The translations under genes and the position numbers were made by a program. A stretch of DNA of 64,000 bases from Mobilicoccus caccae (GTDB lineage: Bacteria > Actinomycetota > Actinomycetes > Actinomycetales > Dermatophilaceae): positions 1,283,199 through 1,347,198 of the forward strand of contig NZ_BSUO01000001.1 in NCBI RefSeq assembly GCF_030161635.1, written 5' to 3'. A model generated the notes under the pieces. That model was not told the DNA's origin. It saw only the letters and a list, made by a program, of their open reading frames with translations, and searched no databases. Within the stretch, counting starts at the first letter, position 1. Each line of letters starts with the position of its first letter. This document shows, in pieces, positions 30,239-40,622 of the stretch.

Positions 30239-32703
30239 GTGGGCGCACGGGGCACCACGACGACGTCCCGGCCACCGGCCTCCCCGGCGCCTGAACCGAG
30301 CACGCCGGCCGCGCCCGCGGACGTGCGACTCCTCATACCGGCACTGGCCTCGTGGGCGGTGGTGGCCCTGTCCCTGGGGCGCGGGCCGCTGGTGCCGAGT
30401 GTGACCGCGGCGGTCATCGTCGGCGTGGCCGGGATCCTCACCGCCCGCCACCTCCGATCGCGCCGTGCTTGCGCCGGACCGCCGGACCGACGCCGCCTGG
30501 GCGTCGTCCTCACCCTCCTGCTCGCGGCTGCTCTGCAGGTCGTGGTAGCAGGAGCCGAGGCGCGGTCCGAGGCCGGGCCGGTCGCCGAGCTGGCCTCGGA
30601 GCGGGCGTTCGTCCGGGTCACCGGGCAGGTGATGGCCGAACCCCGCAGGCTGCGACGCACCGAGGCCGGGCCGGCGCGTGTCGCCGTCGTCCTGCGAGTG
30701 CAGCGGGTCGAGGCCCGCGGTGTCCGGACCGCGGTCGAGACGCCGGTGCTGCTCCTCGGGGATGCCGATCGACTGAGGGTGGGCTGGCGGGTCGTCGTGG
30801 AGGTGACCGGCAGGCTCGCTCCGGCCGACGCCGGTGAGCAGGTGCGCGCCGTCCTCACGACCCGCTCGACGCCCACCGTGGTCACCGGCCCCGGGTGGCT
30901 CGTCGCCGCCGCCGACCGGGCCCGGGCCGCGATGCGCGAGGCCGTGGGCGGGCTGCCCGAGGACCCGAAGGGCCTGGTCCCGGGCATGGTCATCGGCGAC
31001 CGGGACGGCCTGCCCGAGGACCTGGCCGACGCCATGACCGCCACCGGGATGTCCCACCTGACCGCCGTGTCCGGCACCAACTGCTCCCTGGTCGGCGCCG
31101 CGGTGCTCTGGGTGTGCGCCGGGCTCGGCGTGCCACGACGATGGCGTCCCCTCGCCGGTGGGCTCGCCCTGGCCGGGTTCGTCGTCCTCGTGCGACCGGA
31201 CCCGAGCGTGATCCGAGCGGCGGTCATGGGCGGGATCGGCCTGCTGGGGATCCTCCGCTCACGCAGGTCGCTCGGAATGCCCGCCCTCGCGGGTGCGGTG
31301 CTGATCCTCCTCGCGATCGACCCGTGGCTCGCCCGCTCGTACGGGTTCGCCCTGTCGGTGCTCGCCACCGTCGGTCTGCTGGTGTTCGCCCGACCGTGGG
31401 CCGACGCCCTCCGCCGCCGTGTCCCTCGGCCGGGGTTCGCCGCCGAAGCCCTGGCGATCCCCCTGGCGGCACAGGTGACGTGCGCTCCCGTGGTCGTGTT
31501 GCTCCAGGGGAGATCAGCATCGTCGGGGTCCTCGCCAACGCGCTCGCCGCGCCGCTGGTGGTGCCGGTGACCGTGGTCGGCACCCTCGTGGCCGTCCTCG
31601 GCGTGGCGTGGCCGGCCGCCGCCGGGCTCGTGGCGTGGGTGGCGGCGATCCCCGCGTGGGGTGTGGCGCTCGTGGCGCGGTGGGCCGAACGTGCCCCGCT
31701 GCGGGCGATCCCGTGGCCGGACACCGCCGTGGGGGCCTTCTCCCTGGCCCTGCTCACCCTTGCCGTCGTGATGTGCGGTCCGGCACTGTGCCGCGCGTGC
31801 GGACGCCGCCCCCGCGCCGCGATGCTCGTCGTCCTCCTGCTCGTGGCCGCGATCCTCCCGGCCTCCTGTGTGCGCATGCGCACCGGATTCCCCGGTCCCG
31901 ACCCCGCCATCGTCATGTGCGACATCGGGCAGGGCGACGCCATCGTCCTCATGTCGGGACCGGGGCGGGCGGTGGTGGTCGACACCGGTCCCGATCCCGA
32001 CCTGCTCGACCGATGCCTCGACTTTCTGCGGATCTCGGTGGTCGACGCCGTCGTCCTCACGCACTTCGACACCGACCATTCCGGAGGCCTGAGCGGCGTG
32101 GACCGGGGACGCGAGGTCGGCGACCTCGTCGTCTCGGTCGCCTCGCTGGCCGAGGTGCCGCCGCAGGTCCGACGGTGGTGGACCGAGCACGGACGCCCCG
32201 TCCACTCCGGGATCCGCGGTGACCGCTTCACCTGGGGGCGCGTCTCCGCCCTCGTGCGGTGGCCCCGTTCGGCGACGGCACCCTCGCCGAACGCCGGCTC
32301 GCTCGTCCTCGACGTCACCGTCGCAGGTGCCACGACCCCGCAGGACGACATCCGGGCTCTGCTCCTGGCGGACATCGACGAGGAGGCCGGGGCGGCCGTG
32401 CGCACCGATCTGCGGGCCCACCCCGCCGCCGCCGATCCGACACGCAGCGACCCGTTCGACATCGTCAAGGTGGCCCACCACGGATCCGCCGATCACGACC
32501 CGAAGCTGCTGACGACGGTGCTCGCGCCGGTCGCCCTGGTCAGCGTGGGTGCGGACAACACCTACGGTCATCCGGCTCCGAGCCTGCTGGGGTCGGTCGG
32601 CAAGGCCGGGTCGGTGCTCTACCGCACCGACCGCGACGGGGCCGTCGCCGTGCGCAAGGACGGGGGACAGGTGCTGGTCCTGCGGCAGAATCGGGCGGGC
32701 TGA
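30239..32703 (+). pseudogene. comEC: Frameshifted ComEC/Rec2 DNA-uptake channel
   Basis: Polytopic membrane protein that carries single-stranded DNA inward. From GTG 30239: N-terminal membrane helices, a DUF4131-like domain, then the competence domain (MTATGMSHLTAVSGTNCSLV). At the G run 31507-31510 the frame is lost after APVVVLLQG. Adding one base restores GEISIVGVLANALAAPLVVP, which runs through more helices into the metallo-beta-lactamase-like domain (CDIGQGDAIVLMSG, LTHFDTDHSGGLSG, VAHHGSADHD) and ends at 32703. The restored length is about 821 residues, normal for the family. comEA, 2 bp upstream, is intact, so a base-call error is the simplest reading. Confidence 0.88.
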
Positions 32704-32734
32704 CCAACGACCCCGCGTGGGAGGGGGTCGAGGG

Positions 32735-33659
32735 TCAGACCGAGGAGAGGGGTGCTGCAACCGCTTGGCGCTGTCGCACAGGGCGTCGAGCGTGGCCTTG
32801 ACCGCCGGGACGCGTTCGAGGTCGGGGGTGGTCACGGCGTGCACCGTGCGGTTCGACGGCTGCTCGAGAGACCGGATCACGACGTCGGGGTTGGTGATGG
32901 CGGCGAGGATGAGGTCGGGGATGAGGGCGACGCCGAGCCCGGCGGCGACGAAGCCCTGGACCGCCACGTAGTCCTCGGTCTCATACCCCACCGTCGGTCG
33001 GAACCCCGCGGCGTCCGCCAGGGACAACAGGTGTCCGCGGCATCGGGGACAGCCGGCGATCCACGTGTCCGCGGCCAGCTCCTCCAGCGGCACGACCTCG
33101 GCGTCGGCCAGCCGGTGCCCTGGGGGAGGGCGACGCGGACCGGGTCCTCCAGCAGGGGGTAGGTCGTCAGACCGTCGAGGTCCTCACCTCGGGCGACGTC
33201 GGTGCCCGCGTAGGCGAAGGCGACCGCGAGGTCGCACTCTCCGTCGCGCAGCGCCGCCAGCGACTCCGGCGGTTCGGCCTCGGTGAAGGTGACCTTGACG
33301 TCGGGATGCTGCTGCTGCATCTGGGCCAGGGCCCTCGGCAGCAGGGTGCTCGAGGAGGACGGGAACGCCATGAGGCGGACCCGCCCCGCACGCAGTCCGG
33401 CGATGGCGGCGACCTCGTCCTCGGCCTGGTCCAGCGCCGTGAGGACCGGGGTGGCGTGCCGGGCCAGGACGGCACCCGCCTCGGTCAGGCGGATCGAGCG
33501 GCCGACACGCTCGACGAGGACCGTGCCGAGCCGCTGTTCGAGCCGGCGGACCATCTGGGAGATCGCCGGTTGGGAGTATCCGAGCGCCGTGGCGGCCCCG
33601 GTGAAGCTGCCCTCGTCGGCGATCGCCTTCATGACCCGTAGGCCGGCAGCGTCGATCAT
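32735..33659 (-). pseudogene. Frameshifted LysR-family transcriptional regulator
   Basis: LysR regulator. The N-terminal HTH (VMKAIADEGSFTGAATALGYSQPAISQMVRRL) and the first substrate-binding half read normally from ATG 33659. At 33118-33120 (CCC on the plus strand) one base is missing: restoring it continues ALPQGHRLADAEVVPLEELAAD. A second missing base in the GGGG run 32749-32752 restores a natural end (RLQHPLSSV then stop at 32735). Without it the frame would run hundreds of codons antisense to comEC. The repaired length is 308 residues, typical. It converges on comEC, ending 31 bp away. Ligand and targets are unknown. Confidence 0.82.
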
Positions 33660-33741
33660 GTGGCCAAGGGTAGGCGGTCGCCGGGGATTCGGCGGACGCC
33701 TTCGGCCAGGACGAGGACCTGTGTCCTCGGCGCGGGCCGGC

Positions 33742-34443
33742 TCACACGCTGCGGATGATGGCCGTCACCTTGCCGAGGATGGTGGCCTCGTCGCCGTCGA
33801 TGGGGTCGTAGCTGGGGTTGTGGGGGAGCAGCCACACATGCCCGTCGCGACGCTTGAAGGTCTTGACCGTGGCCTCGTCGTCGATCATGGCGGCCACGAT
33901 GTCGCCGTTCTCGGCCGACGGCTGGGAGCGCACGGTGACCCAGTCGCCGTCGCAGATGGCGGCGTCGATCATCGAGTCGCCGACGACCTTGAGCATGAAC
34001 AGCCGCCCGTCACCCACGATCTCCTTGGGCAGGGGGTAGATGTCCTCGACCATCTCCTCGGCCATGATCGGCACACCCGCCGCGATGCGTCCGAGCATCG
34101 GCACGTAGGCCGGCTCGGGACGCGCGGCGCGGGTGTCGCTGTCGTCGTGCCCGGCGACGATCGCCTGAGCGATGGCGGCCGCGTCGGCACCGGGTGGGGG
34201 AGCGACGATCTCGAGGGCACGCGGGCGGTTGGGGTCTTTGCGCAGGTAGCCCTTGCGCTCCAGTGCCGAGAGCTGGTGGGCGACGCTGCTGGGGCTGGTG
34301 AGCCCGACGGCCTCACCGATCTCGCGCAGGCTGGGCGGGTACCCCCGCGAGCCGACCGAGACCCGGATGAAGTCGAGCACCTTGCGCTGCCGCGGCGTGA
34401 GCCCCGGGGTGTCGCGATGGCGGATGGTTCGGACCTTGTCCAC
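33742..34443 (-). CDS. lexA: LexA, SOS repressor
   Basis: Represses SOS genes until RecA filaments provoke self-cleavage. From GTG 34443 it has 233 residues. The winged HTH spans about 15-75 ([36 protein letters not shown]). The cleavage site is Ala122-Gly123 (AAGVPI), and the catalytic pair is Ser157 (VGDSMID) and Lys194 (ATVKTFK). GTG 34443 was chosen for its Shine-Dalgarno (GAGAGGA, about 7 bp away). A longer form from GTG 34536 is possible but lacks a good ribosome site. It is transcribed divergently from the ChiZ-like gene, sharing an operator region. Confidence 0.96.
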   Translation of the reverse strand: MDKVRTIRHRDTPGLTPRQRKVLDFIRVSVGSRGYPPSLREIGEAVGLTSPSSVAHQLSALERKGYLRKDPNRPRALEIVAPPPGADAAAIAQAIVAGHDDSDTRAARPEPAYVPMLGRIAAGVPIMAEEMVEDIYPLPKEIVGDGRLFMLKVVGDSMIDAAICDGDWVTVRSQPSAENGDIVAAMIDDEATVKTFKRRDGHVWLLPHNPSYDPIDGDEATILGKVTAIIRSV

Positions 34444-34557
34444 GTGGCGTCCTCTCTGGCGCGAGGCCATGGATTCGTCGGTTCCCACCACCCGCCGGAC
34501 CGTGTTCGTGCTGGTCGAAGGGTTGTCGGTGGGCACTGCTCAACTGCATGCATGAGC

Positions 34558-34598
34558 ATCCTACGGTTCATCGCACACGTGTTTCAAACACATGTGCG
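34558..34598 (-). promoter_or_regulatory. lexA promoter with overlapping 13-bp inverted repeat
   Basis: On the minus strand, -35 TTGAAA (plus-strand 34582-34587) and -10 TAGGAT (34558-34563) are 18 bp apart. A near-perfect inverted repeat, 34572-34584 and 34586-34598 (12 of 13 pairs, 1-bp centre, CGCACA-Y-GTGTTT), covers the -35. It does not match an SOS box and may bind another regulator. Confidence 0.6.
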
Positions 34599-34633
34599 AC
34601 AAGTGTGGACAGCGTGTCGGGTTTGCTCGATAA

Positions 34634-34649
34634 TCGTACGAGAGTTCGA
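34634..34649 (+). promoter_or_regulatory. LexA-binding SOS box between lexA and the ChiZ-like gene
   Basis: TCGTACGAGAGTTCGA matches TCGAAC-N4-GTTCGA with one mismatch. Its position between the divergent genes allows LexA to control its own gene and the LysM cell-division suppressor. Confidence 0.8.
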
Positions 34650-34802
34650 TGTACGTCTGCTCGGACGAGTGGTGCGTGCGTCGACGTTCGGACGGCCGGT
34701 CGATCCGGCGCAGACGGGTTCGGTGTCCGGAGTCGAACGCAGGTCGCAGGTGCGGCCGGTCGGCCCGGTACGGGCGAGAACAGGTATCCGAAGGAGAGTC
34801 CG

Positions 34803-35210
34803 ATGACGGTTCAGGCATGGAGTCCCGATCACCAGGCGGGGGCGATGTTCGCTCCCGCACCCGAGGGTTCCGCACCCCAGGGCCCCGCACTGCGGGTGGT
34901 CCGTGACGACGAGGTGCACCTCGCCTCCCGGTTGCGCCTCACCGCCCGCGGGCGGCTCGCCTGCACGCTCCTGGCCTTCGGGCTGATGAGCCTCGTGGTG
35001 CTCATGATGTGGGCCCGGCTCACGGCGCCGGTGCTCCCGGCGACGCATGCCGTCACGGTCGAGTCGGGTCAGACCCTCAGTCAGATCGCCGCGCAGGAGC
35101 TGCCGATGGTGCCGCTGGAGGCGGCGGTCGTGCGCATCCAGCTCGCCAACGGGCTCAACAGCTCGGCCGTCGTGACCGGCCAGGCCCTGGTCATCCCCGG
35201 CTCCGACTGA
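34803..35210 (+). CDS. LysM-domain membrane protein, ChiZ/DivS-like SOS cell-division suppressor
   Basis: A 135-residue protein: ~50-residue cytosolic N-terminus, one transmembrane helix (LACTLLAFGLMSLVVLMMWA), then an extracytoplasmic LysM peptidoglycan-binding domain (HAVTVESGQTLSQIAAQELP, VRIQLANGLNSSAVVTGQAL). The same arrangement and position (divergent from lexA, before nrdR) is known for Rv2719c (ChiZ) of M. tuberculosis and DivS of Corynebacterium, which block division during the SOS response. An SOS box lies 154 bp upstream, consistent with that. GAAGGAGAGTCCG before ATG 34803 supports the start. Confidence 0.82.
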   Translation: MTVQAWSPDHQAGAMFAPAPEGSAPQGPALRVVRDDEVHLASRLRLTARGRLACTLLAFGLMSLVVLMMWARLTAPVLPATHAVTVESGQTLSQIAAQELPMVPLEAAVVRIQLANGLNSSAVVTGQALVIPGSD

Positions 35211-35300
35211 GGTCGCGCGGACTCCGGCCGAGGCGACGCGCCGGCCGGGGTGTGCATGACGCCTCGGAGGTGCGTGTCGGTCGAGTCTGAGGGCCGGTCC

Positions 35301-35340
35301 GTCATGGTTCGTCATGGTCCGTCATGGTCAATTCTTGGTC
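35301..35340. repeat. Tandem 10-bp direct repeats (iteron-like)
   Basis: Three exact-spaced copies of GTCATGGTYC-type units (35301-35310, 35311-35320, 35321-35330) are followed by a degenerate fourth (TCTTGGTC, ending at 35340). The 10-bp period equals one helical turn. The stretch lies between the ChiZ-like gene and nrdR. No protein-coding frame of good quality crosses it. Confidence 0.7.
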
Positions 35341-35511
35341 AGGTCGAGGCCCCGCGGCGGTCGTCCCGGCGTGTCGCCAGAAGGGTCCGAGTAGGCTGCC
35401 GCAGGCGCCTGTGGGCCGGGGATCGAGGGTCCTCCCTGCGGGTGTCCGGCAGCTTCTTCGGGGCCCTGGGCTCCCGATGAACGCCTCGCCACGAGCCCGA
35501 CGCGCCGTGGC

Positions 35512-35588
35512 TTGTCTCCCGGCCCTTCGAGGCCTACGATCCTAGATGTAGTAGTTGCACCGATGTGGTTCGACTACATGTAGGGGTT
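35512..35588 (+). promoter_or_regulatory. nrdR promoter with paired NrdR boxes
   Basis: -35 TTGTCT (35512-35517) and -10 TACGAT (35535-35540) are 17 bp apart. Two related 16-mers, CCTAGATGTAGTAGTT (35541-35556) and ACTACATGTAGGGGTT (35573-35588), start 32 bp apart, about three helical turns, the usual spacing of NrdR box pairs. The first covers the expected start of transcription. A small palindrome follows at 35614-35630 in the leader. Confidence 0.78.
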
Positions 35589-35665
35589 CAGGGGTAGGGT
35601 CCCTCGCAGACCGACCGGTGCAGCACCGGTGGGATCGGGCCCACATCGAAAGGGAGGGAGTCGCA

Positions 35666-36160
35666 GTGCACTGTCCGTTCTGTCGCAACACCGACAGTCG
35701 CGTCGTCGACAGCCGTCTCGTCGACGACGGCCTGGTGATCCGCCGACGTCGGCTGTGCCCCGAGTGCGGTCGTCGCTTCACCACGACCGAGTCCTCGAGC
35801 CTCACCGTCATCAAGCGCTCCGGAGTCACCGAACCGTTCAGCCGCACCAAGGTCCTCGTGGGCGTGCGCAAGGCCTGCCAGGGACGCCCGGTCGACGAGG
35901 ACGCCCTCGCGCTGCTGGCCCAGCAGGTCGAAGAAGCGGTGCGCAGCACGGGTCAGGCCGAGATCGACGCCCACGAGGTCGGACTCGCGGTCCTGGCGCC
36001 CCTGCGCGCGCTGGACGAGGTGGCCTACCTCAGGTTCGCCAGCGTCTACCAGAATTTCGAGACCCTCGAGGACTTCGAGGCGGCCATCGCCCTGTTGCGC
36101 CTCGACGAACCCACAGCGGCTCCCCCAGGGGAGCCCTCACTCGCGCGGACGACCGACTGA
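35666..36160 (+). CDS. nrdR: NrdR, ribonucleotide reductase repressor
   Basis: Zinc-ribbon and ATP-cone repressor of RNR genes, 164 residues. Zinc ligands are Cys3, Cys6, Cys31 and Cys34 (CPFC ... CPEC). The ATP cone begins [25 protein letters not shown] in parts and senses dATP/ATP. The last stretch ([21 protein letters not shown]) is conserved. GTG 35666 is preceded by AAGGGAGGGAG. It is followed by nrdJ after 144 bp, and the boxes upstream suggest autoregulation of both genes. Confidence 0.97.
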   Translation: MHCPFCRNTDSRVVDSRLVDDGLVIRRRRLCPECGRRFTTTESSSLTVIKRSGVTEPFSRTKVLVGVRKACQGRPVDEDALALLAQQVEEAVRSTGQAEIDAHEVGLAVLAPLRALDEVAYLRFASVYQNFETLEDFEAAIALLRLDEPTAAPPGEPSLARTTD

Positions 36161-36304
36161 GCCCTCACGCGGCGCGCCGGGAGCCCGACGGCCCCGACCG
36201 CACCCGGACAGCTCGTCACGTCCTCACCCCACTGACCGTCCTCACCCCCTGACCACAGACCATTCACGACCCCCCTGAACTCGAATCTCGCCGTAGGAGC
36301 AGAC

Positions 36305-39202
36305 ATGACGGAGACCACGGGCGCACGGACCTCATCCCGTAAGCGCGCACCCAAGGGCATCACGGTGGAGCGCATCTTCACCAAGCCCGGTGTCCACCCC
36401 TACGAGGAGGTGACGTGGGAGCAGCGTGACGTCGTCCAGCAGAACTGGAAGACGGGCGAGACGATCTTCGAGCAGCGGGGCGTCGAGTTCCCCGACTTCT
36501 GGAGCGTCAACGCCTCCACGATCGTCACGACCAAGTACTTCCGCGGCGCCCTCGGCACCGACAAGCGGGAGCGTTCCCTCAAGGCCCTCATCGACCGCGT
36601 CGTGCTCACCTACGTCGCGGCCGGCAAGCGTCACGGGTACTTCGCCCGCGACGAGGACGCCGAGATCTTCGAGCACGAGCTCACCCACGCCCTGCTCCAC
36701 CAGGTGTTCAGCTTCAACTCCCCGGTGTGGTTCAACGTCGGTACCGCCAGCCCGCAGCAGGTCAGCGCCTGCTTCATCCTCGCGGTCGACGACTCGATGG
36801 ACTCGATCCTCAACTGGTACAAGGAGGAGGGGTTCATCTTCAAGGGCGGCTCGGGTGCCGGCCTCAACCTCTCGCGCATCCGGTCCTCCAAGGAGCTGCT
36901 GTCCTCTGGTGGTACCGCCTCGGGCCCCGTCTCGTTCATGCGCGGCGCCGACGCCTCGGCCGGCACCATCAAGTCCGGTGGCGCCACGCGCCGCGCGGCC
37001 AAGATGGTCGTCCTCGACGTCGACCACCCCGACATCGAGGAGTTCGTCGAGACCAAGGCGCGCGAGGAGGACAAGATCCGCGCCCTGCGCGACGCCGGGT
37101 TCGACATGGACCTCGGCGGCAAGGACATCGTCTCGGTCCAGTACCAGAACGCGAACAACTCCGTCCGGGTCTCGGACGAGTTCATGCGCGCGGTCGAGGA
37201 CGGGACCTCCTTCGGGCTGCGGGCGCGGATGACCGGTGACGTCATCGACGAGGTCGACGCGCGTGAACTCTTCGGCAAGATCGCCAAGGCGGCGTGGGAG
37301 TGCGCCGACCCCGGTCTGCAGTACGACGACACGATCAACGACTGGCACACCAACCCCGAGACGGGCCGCATCACGGCGAGCAACCCCTGCTCGGAGTACA
37401 TGAGCCTGGACAACTCCTCCTGCAACCTCGCCTCGCTCAACCTGCTCAAGTTCCTCAAGGACGACGGCACGTTCGACGCGGTGACGTTCCAGAAGGTCAG
37501 CGAGCTGGTCATCACCGCGATGGACATCTCGATCTGCTTCGCGGACTTCCCGACCGAGTCCATCGGCGAGACCACGCGTGACTACCGCCAGCTCGGCATC
37601 GGCTACGCCAACCTCGGCGCGCTGCTCATGGCCACCGGTCACGGGTACGACTCCGACGGTGGCCGCAGCCTGGCCGCGACGATCACCTCGCTGCTCACGG
37701 CGTCGGCCTACAAGCGGTCCGCCGAGCTGGCCGGTGTGGTCGGCCCGTACGAGGGCTTCGCCCGCAACGCCGCCGCGCACCAGCGGGTCATGCGCAAGCA
37801 CCAGGCCGCCAACGACGCCGTGCGCACCCTGCACGAGATGGACTCCTCCATCCACCGCGCCGCCACCAAGGCGTGGGAGGACGTCGTCACCGTCGGCGCC
37901 GAGAACGGCTTCCGCAACGCGCAGGCCTCCGTCCTCGCGCCGACCGGCACGATCGGCTTCATGATGGACTGCGACACCACCGGCATCGAGCCGGACTTCT
38001 CGCTGGTCAAGTTCAAGAAGCTCGTCGGTGGCGGGTCGATGCAGATCGTCAACCTCACGATCCCGCGGGCCCTCGCCAAGATGGGGTACCAGGAGGAGCA
38101 GATCGAGGCGATCGTCGAGTACATCGCCGAGCACGGGCACGTCGTCGACGCGCCGGGTCTGAAGACCGAGCACTACGAGGTCTTCGACTGCGCGATGGGT
38201 GAGCGTGCGATCTCCCCGATGGGGCACGTGCGCATGATGGCCGCCTGCCAGCCGTTCCTCTCCGGAGCGATCAGCAAGACGGTCAACCTGCCCGAGACGG
38301 CCACGGAGGAGGAGATCGCCGAGGTCTACATGCAGGGCTGGAAGCTCGGCCTCAAGGCCCTGGCCGTGTACCGCGACAACTGCAAGGTCGGCCAGCCGCT
38401 GTCCACGGACAAGAAGAAGCAGGCCGAGGCCATCGCCGAGGAGATCGTCGAGAAGGTCGTCGAGTACCGCCCGGTGCGCAAGCGTCTGCCCAAGCGCCGC
38501 AGCTCGGTGACGACGTCGTTCACGGTCGGGGGAGCCGAGGGCTACCTCACCGCCAGCTCCTACCCCGACGAGGGCCTGGGCGAGATCTTCCTCAAGTTCG
38601 GCAAGCAGGGCTCGACCCTCGCCGGCCTCATGGACGCGTTCTCCCTGGCCGTGTCGGTGGCGCTGCAGTACGGCGTCCCGCTGGAGACCTACGTCGACAA
38701 GTTCACCAACCTGCGGTTCGAGCCGGCGGGACTCACGGACGACCCCGACGTGCGCATGGCGCAGTCGATCATGGACTACGTCTTCCGTCGCCTCGCGCTG
38801 GACTACCTCGACTTCGAGACCCGCTCGTTCATGGGGATCCACACCGCCGACGAGCGCGCGCGCCAGCTCGAGACGGGCTCCTACGCCCCGGCCACGGCCG
38901 AGGACGAGGACGAGGAGTACGAGGACTACGAGGAGGAGATCAAGAACTACTCGCAGTCCGCCGCTCCCAAGAGCACCCACTCCGGGAGCGAGACGGCGCG
39001 TCGCGTCGAGGTGAGCTCGGGCAGCGGGGCCGCCTCGGTCAAGGCCGTCGACCCCGAGGTCCACTCCTCGGCCGAACTCATGGAGAAGTTCCAGGGCAAG
39101 GCCGCCGACGCCCCGATGTGCATGACCTGCGGCACGAAGATGCGCCCCGCCGGCAGCTGCTACGTGTGCGAGGGCTGCGGCTCCACCAGCGGCTGCAGCT
39201 GA
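36305..39202 (+). CDS. nrdJ: Adenosylcobalamin-dependent (class II) ribonucleoside reductase
   Basis: Makes deoxyribonucleotides using adenosylcobalamin as radical source, independent of oxygen. It has 965 residues. The catalytic loop is ASNPCSEYMSLDNSSCNLAS, with Cys362 and Glu364. A Cys-rich tail (CMTCGTKMRPAG, CYVCEGCGSTSGC) re-reduces the active site. A low-complexity acidic stretch (EDEDEEYEDYEEE) precedes the tail. ATG 36305 follows GTAGGAGCAGAC. The organism therefore needs cobalamin or imports it; no B12 riboswitch is seen in the nrdR/nrdJ leaders. Confidence 0.96.
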   Translation: MTETTGARTSSRKRAPKGITVERIFTKPGVHPYEEVTWEQRDVVQQNWKTGETIFEQRGVEFPDFWSVNASTIVTTKYFRGALGTDKRERSLKALIDRVVLTYVAAGKRHGYFARDEDAEIFEHELTHALLHQVFSFNSPVWFNVGTASPQQVSACFILAVDDSMDSILNWYKEEGFIFKGGSGAGLNLSRIRSSKELLSSGGTASGPVSFMRGADASAGTIKSGGATRRAAKMVVLDVDHPDIEEFVETKAREEDKIRALRDAGFDMDLGGKDIVSVQYQNANNSVRVSDEFMRAVEDGTSFGLRARMTGDVIDEVDARELFGKIAKAAWECADPGLQYDDTINDWHTNPETGRITASNPCSEYMSLDNSSCNLASLNLLKFLKDDGTFDAVTFQKVSELVITAMDISICFADFPTESIGETTRDYRQLGIGYANLGALLMATGHGYDSDGGRSLAATITSLLTASAYKRSAELAGVVGPYEGFARNAAAHQRVMRKHQAANDAVRTLHEMDSSIHRAATKAWEDVVTVGAENGFRNAQASVLAPTGTIGFMMDCDTTGIEPDFSLVKFKKLVGGGSMQIVNLTIPRALAKMGYQEEQIEAIVEYIAEHGHVVDAPGLKTEHYEVFDCAMGERAISPMGHVRMMAACQPFLSGAISKTVNLPETATEEEIAEVYMQGWKLGLKALAVYRDNCKVGQPLSTDKKKQAEAIAEEIVEKVVEYRPVRKRLPKRRSSVTTSFTVGGAEGYLTASSYPDEGLGEIFLKFGKQGSTLAGLMDAFSLAVSVALQYGVPLETYVDKFTNLRFEPAGLTDDPDVRMAQSIMDYVFRRLALDYLDFETRSFMGIHTADERARQLETGSYAPATAEDEDEEYEDYEEEIKNYSQSAAPKSTHSGSETARRVEVSSGSGAASVKAVDPEVHSSAELMEKFQGKAADAPMCMTCGTKMRPAGSCYVCEGCGSTSGCS

Positions 39203-39228
39203 TCACGACGGTCGCTGCACGGCGGTGC

Positions 39229-39271
39229 ACCGACTGCCCGGTCCGGATTCCGGACCGGGCAGTCGGTTTTT
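39229..39271 (+). terminator. nrdJ terminator
   Basis: A perfect 19-bp palindromic stem (39229-39247 with 39249-39267) with a tight centre, followed by T5, lies 27 bp after the nrdJ stop. It is one of the strongest intrinsic terminators in the window. Confidence 0.92.
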
Positions 39272-39295
39272 CCGGAATCGGTTGTCGGGCGGTGA

Positions 39296-40522
<1,227 letters not shown>

Positions 40523-40560
40523 GGCCGACTCGACGCCGGCCGACTCGACGCCAGACGCAA

Positions 40561-40600
40561 ACGGCGCCGGCTCACCCCTCGCAGGGTGAGCCGGCGCCGT
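40561..40600. terminator. Bidirectional terminator between hppD and the sugar transferase
   Basis: A perfect 17-bp stem (40561-40577 with 40584-40600) with loop CTCGCA is flanked by AAA on the left and TTCT on the right. It serves both convergent genes. Confidence 0.88.
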
Positions 40601-40622
40601 TCTGGTAAGGAGCGAGCCGCGG

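Noticed and set aside
34444..34536. Longer LexA starting at GTG 34536
   Set aside because: The frame is open, but the ribosome site is poor and the extra residues do not resemble LexA. GTG 34443 has a good Shine-Dalgarno. It cannot be excluded.
35580..35665. Cobalamin riboswitch before nrdR/nrdJ
   Set aside because: Only a short palindrome (35614-35630) is visible. The conserved B12-box elements are not seen.
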